Source: an uncultured Eubacteriales bacterium
Lineage (GTDB): Bacteria > Bacillota > Clostridia > Oscillospirales > CAG-272
Assembly: GCA_910586545.1 (NCBI GenBank)
Contig: CAJUIQ010000016.1
Span: 1 to 38,138, forward strand
Direction of reading: 5' to 3'
Length of the DNA stretch: 38,138 nucleotides
Shown here one piece after another: positions 32,751 through 38,138 of this stretch. The translations under genes were made by a program, and so were the position numbers. The stretch's first letter is position 1. Each line of letters opens with the position of its first letter. The notes beneath the pieces are model-generated. The model had not been told where the DNA came from, ran no database searches, and was given only the letters and a program-made list of their open reading frames with translations.

Positions 32751-33631
32751 GCATGATAATCAAAGCGGAGCATATATCCTATTCTTACCCGGCCGATGAG
32801 GGAGAACAGCCGGTAGAAGCCCTGCGTGACGTGAGTTTTTCCGTGGCGGAAGGAGAGTTTGTGGCGGTTCTCGGCCACAATGGCTGCGGTAAATCTACCT
32901 TGGCGAAGATTCTTTGCATGATTCTCCAGCCGGGAGAGGGAAAGCTCTATATTGACGGGAAGGACATGACAGGAGACGACATAACAGAAGAGGATATAAA
33001 TCAGGGCCGCCGTAAGGTAGGCATGGTGTTCCAGAATCCGGACAATCAGCTTGTAGCTACTATTGTAGAAGAAGATGTAGCTTTTGGTCCGGAAAATCTG
33101 GGGTATCCACCGGAAAAAATCCGCCGTCGTGTCGATTGGGCGCTGGAGACAGTGGGTATGACCAAATATGCCCGCCATGCTACCCATCGGCTGTCGGGCG
33201 GACAGAAACAACGCATCGCTATTGCGGGAGCGATTGCCATGCACCGCAAGTGCATTATATTTGATGAGAGCACCGCAATGCTGGATCCCCATGGGAGAAA
33301 AGAAGTGATGGACACTATTTGCCGCCTTAACCGAGAAGAGGGGATCACCGTAATTCATATTACCCACTATATGAACGAAGCTACTATGGCGGACCGGGTT
33401 TTAGTCATGCAGAAGGGCGGTATTATTATGGAAGGCAAGCCGGCAGAGGTTTTCAGCCGTGCGGAGGAGTTGTGGGCTGCCGGACTGGATGTGCCCCAGA
33501 CTACGGAACTGCTTTGGCATGTCCGCCGCGCCGGTTATGATGTAGCATTAGATATTTTTGATCCGGAGGCATGTGCGGCTGAAATCGCAAAAGCCTTGAA
33601 GGGGACGGCAAATGGCAGATATAACACTTGA
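32747..33631 (+). CDS. ecfA1: ECF transporter ATPase EcfA1
   Basis: The 294-residue protein is an ECF-type ATPase: Walker A GHNGCGKST (43-51), Q loop FQNPDNQLVATIVEEDVAFGPENLG, typical of EcfA, signature LSGGQKQR (149-156), Walker B IIFDEST, and the C-terminal domain that forms the ATPase dimer. With EcfA2 and EcfT it powers vitamin uptake by S components. The ATG at 32747 overlaps the methyltransferase stop (ATGA) and has GGAG upstream. It overlaps ecfA2 by 20 bp. Confidence 0.95.
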   Translation: MSMIIKAEHISYSYPADEGEQPVEALRDVSFSVAEGEFVAVLGHNGCGKSTLAKILCMILQPGEGKLYIDGKDMTGDDITEEDINQGRRKVGMVFQNPDNQLVATIVEEDVAFGPENLGYPPEKIRRRVDWALETVGMTKYARHATHRLSGGQKQRIAIAGAIAMHRKCIIFDESTAMLDPHGRKEVMDTICRLNREEGITVIHITHYMNEATMADRVLVMQKGGIIMEGKPAEVFSRAEELWAAGLDVPQTTELLWHVRRAGYDVALDIFDPEACAAEIAKALKGTANGRYNT

Positions 33632-34472
33632 AAATGTAACCTATATATACGGCAAAGGGGCGCCATATGAGATGCGGGCGCTGGATGATGTAAGTTTGAC
33701 TTTTCAAGGCGGGGAAATAACCGGCTTGATTGGTCACACCGGCAGCGGAAAATCTACGTTGGTACAGATGCTCAATGGCCTGTTGAAACCGGACAGCGGC
33801 AGAGTGTTGCTGGATGGAAAAGATATTTGGGAAGATCCAAAGAAGATTCAGCAAATTCGGTTTCAAGTGGGACTGGTGATGCAGTATCCGGAATATCAGC
33901 TGTTTGATGAGACTGTAGAGGCGGATATCAGTTTTGGCCCGAAAAATATGGGGATGGATCCGGAGAAGATTAAGGACGTTGTAGCGCGTGCGGCGCAGTT
34001 TGCGGGGCTGGCCCCGGAGCTTTTGAAAAAGTCTCCTTTCGATTTGTCCGGAGGACAAAAGCGGCGAGCGGCGCTTGCGGGGATTATGGCTATGGAACCG
34101 GCCGTGCTTGTGTTGGACGAGCCGGCCGCGGGCCTGGATCCAGGAGGACGTCGGGAAATTTTGGGCCGCATTCGGGAATACCAGCGGGAAAGCGGCGCGA
34201 ATGTAATTATCGTCTCGCACAGTATGGAGGATATGGCCTTGTATTGTGATCGGGTATTGGTGATGGAAAATGGACGGCTTGTGATGAGCGGAACGCCGGC
34301 GCAGGTTTTCAGCAGGGCCGATGAATTGATCGCCGTAGGACTGGATGTACCTCAGATTACACGGGTAGCTCGTGCTCTACGGGATGTAGGTGTAGATATC
34401 GGACTGGATATTTACACGGTGAAGTTTGCAGCCCAGCGGCTGCTGTCCGGGAGGGAAGCGCATGAAGGCTGA
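33612..34472 (+). CDS. ecfA2: ECF transporter ATPase EcfA2
   Basis: The 286-residue partner ATPase has Walker A GHTGSGKST (41-49), the Q loop VMQYPEYQLFDETVEADISFGPKNMG, signature LSGGQKRRAALAG, Walker B VLVLDEPAAGLDP and switch His in VSHSMEDMA. EcfA2 pairs asymmetrically with EcfA1. The gene starts within the end of ecfA1 and overlaps ecfT by 11 bp, so the three subunits should be made in coupled amounts. Confidence 0.95.
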   Translation: MADITLENVTYIYGKGAPYEMRALDDVSLTFQGGEITGLIGHTGSGKSTLVQMLNGLLKPDSGRVLLDGKDIWEDPKKIQQIRFQVGLVMQYPEYQLFDETVEADISFGPKNMGMDPEKIKDVVARAAQFAGLAPELLKKSPFDLSGGQKRRAALAGIMAMEPAVLVLDEPAAGLDPGGRREILGRIREYQRESGANVIIVSHSMEDMALYCDRVLVMENGRLVMSGTPAQVFSRADELIAVGLDVPQITRVARALRDVGVDIGLDIYTVKFAAQRLLSGREAHEG

Positions 34473-35289
34473 TATCGCATTCGGACAATACTACGAGGGA
34501 AATTCTTTTTTGCATAAGCTGGATCCCCGGTGGAAAATTCTTTTTGTAATTTTTTACATTGTGGTTATTTTTCTTGCAAAAAATGTATTTGCTTTTGCAT
34601 TGTTGATTTTGTCCGCAGTATTTTTAATTCTGATTAGCCAAATTCGGCTGCGTACAATTTTGCGGGGACTACGGTCGCTTATCTTTATAATTTCGTTTAC
34701 CGCGCTCATCAATATTTTCTGGTTAAAGGGCGAGACGCTTTTGATAGACTGGTGGATATTTCACATCTATCTGGAGGGACTGATCAACGCGTTGCTGATT
34801 GTCGTTCGAGTGGTGATCTTGGTAGTGGGCACCAGTATCCTGCTTACCTATACAACGACACCGATTGCTCTTACGGACGGATTGGAGCGTTTGCTGTCCC
34901 CACTGGCAAAAATTCGTTTGCCGGTTCATGAGTTTTCCATGATGATGACCATTGCTCTGCGTTTTATTCCGACGTTGGTGGAAGAAACAGAGAAAATTAT
35001 GAATGCCCAAAAAGCCAGAGGTGCAGATTTTTCCACAGGGTCTCTAGTGCACCGTGCGAAAGCGTTGATTCCTATTCTGATTCCGTTGTTTATATCTGCG
35101 TTTCGGCGCGCGGAAGAACTTGCCACCGCTATGGAATGTCGCTGCTATACAGGTGGAGAAGGGCGTACGCGTATGAATGTACTGCATTCCAGTTGGCGGG
35201 ATTTAGCGATGCTGCTCATTTTATGCGCTTTGTGCGCTGGAGTAGTTCTGTTCAATATTTTTGCGTCGGGATATTCCCTGGCCTTGTAA
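34462..35289 (+). CDS. ecfT: ECF transporter transmembrane component EcfT
   Basis: The 275-residue protein has about five or six membrane segments and the two coupling-helix motifs of EcfT: AQKARGADF and AMECRCYTGGEGRTRM, which dock on the two ATPases. It is the membrane scaffold that binds different S components in turn. GGGAGGG precedes the ATG at 34462. No S component is encoded next to it, which is typical of a shared (group II) module; FolT at 21.2 kb is a candidate client. Confidence 0.95.
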   Translation: MKADIAFGQYYEGNSFLHKLDPRWKILFVIFYIVVIFLAKNVFAFALLILSAVFLILISQIRLRTILRGLRSLIFIISFTALINIFWLKGETLLIDWWIFHIYLEGLINALLIVVRVVILVVGTSILLTYTTTPIALTDGLERLLSPLAKIRLPVHEFSMMMTIALRFIPTLVEETEKIMNAQKARGADFSTGSLVHRAKALIPILIPLFISAFRRAEELATAMECRCYTGGEGRTRMNVLHSSWRDLAMLLILCALCAGVVLFNIFASGYSLAL

Positions 35290-35298
35290 ACAGCATTT

Positions 35299-36090
35299 AT
35301 GAAAATACTTTTAAAAGTACAGTATATTGGCACGGCATACTGTGGATTCCAGTGCCAAAAAAACGGAGCCAGTATTCAGGAAGTGCTGACCCATGCGGCA
35401 AAGCGAGTCTTCGGCAGACCCTGCAGCGTTACCGGCTGCAGCCGGACAGATGCGGGCGTGCATGCGCTTGGTTATGTATGTGCCGTGTATCCTGCTAATG
35501 GAGAACTGGCTGATTGGTGCAAAATTCCCGTTTCTAAAATTCACCGTGCATTTGCTCCGTGTCTGCCGCCGGACATCTCCGTTTGCGCAGCGGCAGAGGT
35601 GGAAGATATATTTCACCCACGATATGATGCGGTGGAAAAAGAATACATCTATCGGATTTGGGATGCGCCCTTTGCAAGTCCCTTCCTAAAAGACAGAAGC
35701 TATCATAATATTCGGCGGATCACACCAGATGGGATGGCGCGTATGCAGACCGCGGCAGCGGCTTATGTGGGTAAGCATGATTTTCGTGCCTTTATGACGG
35801 GAGATCCAACAGATAAGGATACGGTGCGTACCGTAATGCGTGCCGGAGTAGTGAGGCAGCCAGATGGGATGATTCAGTACTCTGTAGTTGCCAACGGATT
35901 TTTATATAATATGGTGCGTATTATGACAGGCACATTGCTGGAGGTGGCTGCGGGCAGAATTTTGGCGGAAGATATTCCCCAAATATTATCCTGTGGAGAC
36001 AGAGAGCGAGCAGGATTTACCGCGCCGCCTGCAGGTTTGTACTTGCGGGAAGTACGGTATCCGTCACAGATTTTGTGGCAATGTGAATAA
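35299..36090 (+). CDS. truA: tRNA pseudouridine(38-40) synthase TruA
   Basis: The 263-residue protein starts KILLKVQYIGTAYCGFQCQ, has the catalytic Asp51 in SRTDAGVHA, and FMTGDPTDKDTVRT and FLYNMVRIMTGTLLEVA later, all diagnostic of TruA. It modifies uridines 38-40 in tRNA anticodon arms. It lies 9 bp after ecfT, a frequent neighbour in Firmicutes, and shows no clear ribosome binding site, so translation is probably coupled to ecfT. Confidence 0.95.
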   Translation: MKILLKVQYIGTAYCGFQCQKNGASIQEVLTHAAKRVFGRPCSVTGCSRTDAGVHALGYVCAVYPANGELADWCKIPVSKIHRAFAPCLPPDISVCAAAEVEDIFHPRYDAVEKEYIYRIWDAPFASPFLKDRSYHNIRRITPDGMARMQTAAAAYVGKHDFRAFMTGDPTDKDTVRTVMRAGVVRQPDGMIQYSVVANGFLYNMVRIMTGTLLEVAAGRILAEDIPQILSCGDRERAGFTAPPAGLYLREVRYPSQILWQCE

Positions 36091-36118
36091 GCGATTTTTT
36101 CAGAAAGGAGGAGCACAT

Positions 36119-37441
36119 ATGGCTGGCAAAAAAGATGACTGGGAACGGGATGAGCTGATCCGTACGGGGAGCCGCCGAAAGAAGGCAAGTCCAGGGCGGA
36201 CCAACAAAAAACGCATACCGGATGATCCGGCGAAACGAAAGAAGAGACGTCCGGCGCATGTGTCCATAGAACTGGATGCGCGGCAGCCTGCTGTCAACGG
36301 CTATTACATTGCTATTGCAGACCGGTATAGATGGGCCCGGATGCTTTCTGTGATTCTTTTGGTGGCTTTTTTAATGATCATGCTCCTTTTTTATCGGGAA
36401 AATATCACTTATGGAAATCTAATGTATTTAATTCGAGATTTGGATACCGGCGTGGTGTCCGCTGTGGGGAAATATGCCGACATCAGCTTTGAGCGGCAGT
36501 ACGCCCCGTCCTTTGCCCTGTTTCGGGATCGTATCGCGGTGGCAAGCGCCGCCGGATTTCGTCTGTACAATGCTTCCGGCTCTAAAGAACTGGACTATGA
36601 AAGTGCGTATGCAGATCCCCGTTTGGCTGTGGGGAAAAAATATGCTTTGCTATATGACGCAGATGGAAAATCCTATTCTATATATACTACGATTGCTCGC
36701 GTTCTTAGCAGTCAGGCTGAGGAAGTGATTGAAGACGCAGCTGTTGCGGACGACGGTACCCACGCCCTGCTCACCAGTTCGGATGAATCAAAATATTTGA
36801 TTACAGTTTACAGCCCGGATTTTAAGCCTCGCGTAAAGTACTATAAGGACAAGTATGTAGTCGATATGGCGCTGGATTCGCGGGGAGATCAAATGGCGGT
36901 TGTTTCAGCGGGCGCTGCCGGCGCGGGAGCGTATTGTGAAATTATGTTCTGTAAAGTTGGCAGTGAAGAGACTGCCTCTGTGCGGCTGGAAGGTACTATG
37001 CCGCTGGCGGTTCGATATATGGATAATGGCAGACTGGTGGTTGTATGCGACAATAAAGTTTTGTTTTATGATGGAGAAAAACAGTGTGGACAGTATGATA
37101 TAACAGGCGCTATACCTGCTGCATTTGATGTGAATGGAGACTTCTTTGCGCTGGCTGTGTCGAAAAACGCAATTGGATCAGAAAATGAAATAATTCTATT
37201 TGACACAGACGGGAATATCATATATAATAATATAATCAATGAAAAAATTCGGACAGTCGCAGCGGATGGAAACCGGGCTATATATGTTCTTTGTGAGGAC
37301 AAGGCTGTTCAGTATCCGCTGTCTGGCGAGCCTCCTATAGAAGAGCGGCTGCGCGGCGAAGCCTTGGATCTCTTGCCTGCCAGAGGCGGGGCTGTGATTT
37401 GTGAGAGCGGCGGAACATATTCTCTCTTTTTTGGTGAATGA
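36119..37441 (+). CDS. DUF5711 family membrane-anchored beta-propeller protein
   Basis: The 440-residue protein has a highly basic cytoplasmic N-terminus (1-70; many Lys/Arg), one membrane segment (about 74-92) and an external region built of repeated beta strands (for example FRDRIAVASAAGFRLYNASG, ALLTSSDESKYLITVYSPD, FFALAVSKNAIGSENEIILFDTDG), consistent with a WD40-like propeller. It resembles DUF5711 proteins of Clostridia; function unknown. The ribosome binding site AAAGGAGG is very strong. It lies 28 bp after truA and 67 bp before the CvpA-like gene. Confidence 0.75.
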   Translation: MAGKKDDWERDELIRTGSRRKKASPGRTNKKRIPDDPAKRKKRRPAHVSIELDARQPAVNGYYIAIADRYRWARMLSVILLVAFLMIMLLFYRENITYGNLMYLIRDLDTGVVSAVGKYADISFERQYAPSFALFRDRIAVASAAGFRLYNASGSKELDYESAYADPRLAVGKKYALLYDADGKSYSIYTTIARVLSSQAEEVIEDAAVADDGTHALLTSSDESKYLITVYSPDFKPRVKYYKDKYVVDMALDSRGDQMAVVSAGAAGAGAYCEIMFCKVGSEETASVRLEGTMPLAVRYMDNGRLVVVCDNKVLFYDGEKQCGQYDITGAIPAAFDVNGDFFALAVSKNAIGSENEIILFDTDGNIIYNNIINEKIRTVAADGNRAIYVLCEDKAVQYPLSGEPPIEERLRGEALDLLPARGGAVICESGGTYSLFFGE

Positions 37442-37508
37442 GCAGGGAAAACCTGCAATACAATATATAGAAACGTGCTTGCTGTAAAAGAAAGGCATGG
37501 TTATTAGA

Positions 37509-38132
37509 ATGCATTTTGTATTGGATATTGTCATTTTAGCGCTGTGTGCGCTGACAATTTTTATCAGCTACAAGCGGGGATTTTTTAAATCGGTAATGGG
37601 GCTTTGCTCCGGAATTGCTGCGCTCCTTATAGCGTATACTTTTACGCCCAAACTGGCGCTTATTGTAAAAGAGAAATTTTTGCTGGACAAAATCGCGGGC
37701 GGTGTGACCGATACGCTGGCTTCTATGGCGAAGACGGGCGCGGATGGCGCACAAAGCGTCGTATATGATTTGTCAAAGCTGTTGGAAAATTCCCAGTTCC
37801 TTTCTATTCTAAATCAGTATGGCGCTGATTCTCAGGCGGTAACGGATTTGATTCACAGCGCAAACGACGGCAGCCACGCGGCGGTTGAACAGGTATCTTA
37901 TGCGGTGGCGGATCCCATTGCAGGAACAATTGCAAACATTATTGTGTTTATCGGTTTGTTTCTGGCGGCAATTCTCGTGTTGCGGCTGATCACATGGGCA
38001 ATTGGCGCTGTTTTTACCCTGCCGGTGCTACGTGGAGTGGACAAAACATTGGGACTAGCATTTGGCGTGGTCAGCGCTCTGTTATTTGTGTGGATTTTCT
38101 CAATGACTGCGCTGATGGTCAAAGGCGTTTGA
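37509..38132 (+). CDS. CvpA family membrane protein
   Basis: The 207-residue protein has four membrane segments: about 1-20, 28-48, 135-160 and 178-202. A soluble stretch sits between the second and third. The start FVLDIVILALCALTIFISYKRGFFKSVMGL and the late GVDKTLGLAFGVVSALLFVWIFS follow the CvpA pattern. CvpA proteins are linked to envelope integrity in other bacteria. Two starts are possible: ATG at 37497 has AAAGG only one base away, which is too close, and ATG at 37509 is about 13 bases from it; I prefer 37509. The operon may continue past the window. Confidence 0.8.
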   Translation: MHFVLDIVILALCALTIFISYKRGFFKSVMGLCSGIAALLIAYTFTPKLALIVKEKFLLDKIAGGVTDTLASMAKTGADGAQSVVYDLSKLLENSQFLSILNQYGADSQAVTDLIHSANDGSHAAVEQVSYAVADPIAGTIANIIVFIGLFLAAILVLRLITWAIGAVFTLPVLRGVDKTLGLAFGVVSALLFVWIFSMTALMVKGV

Positions 38133-38138
38133 AATACC

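Overview
The window looks like a chromosomal segment of a low-to-mid GC, anaerobic, probably uncultured Clostridia bacterium (Firmicutes; an Oscillospirales or Christensenellales-like gut lineage is my inference). The reasons are the gene families (ECF vitamin transport with a FolT folate component, a 2-hydroxyacyl-CoA dehydratase activase, YfhO, DUF951, DUF5711, CvpA), AGGAGG-type ribosome binding sites, TTGACA/TATAAT promoters that often carry an extended TGn -10, and intrinsic terminators between units. I see no phage, insertion sequence, CRISPR array or rRNA.

Left part (1-15.5 kb, metabolic and surface genes): an incomplete-context membrane protein; a three-gene + strand operon (metal-dependent amidohydrolase, L-fucose-isomerase-like protein, solute-binding lipoprotein); on the - strand a three-gene unit encoding an ATP-dependent dehydratase activase and two cysteine-containing partners, followed by a small DUF3892 protein; a secreted M23 peptidase with four InlB-type repeats; an FAD/Rieske oxidoreductase; a TrmH/SpoU-like protein; a secreted five-bladed-propeller glycosidase-like protein; and an AIM24 protein.

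Middle (15.7-20.5 kb): a visibly AT-richer block with a response regulator, a membrane-less histidine kinase, an ABC ATPase and a large FtsX-type permease. It ends close to the 3' end of a tRNA-Leu(TAG) gene, which suggests horizontal acquisition. It is followed by a folT-folC operon preceded by a tetrahydrofolate riboswitch.

Right part (23-38 kb, mostly housekeeping): a - strand operon DUF951 - yfhO-like - ruvA - ruvB - class III PLP enzyme - FGGY sugar kinase, diverging from a + strand operon ruvC - methyltransferase - ecfA1 - ecfA2 - ecfT - truA - DUF5711 - cvpA-like. The ECF module (EcfA1/A2/T) has no substrate-binding component beside it; the FolT gene 11 kb away is a natural partner, so folate uptake (FolT plus ECF) and polyglutamylation (FolC) are both present here. 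The divergent control region between the two operons contains four consecutive hairpins framed by a 13-bp direct repeat and is one of the least explained stretches of the window.

All assignments rest on reading protein and DNA motifs by eye; no database search was possible.
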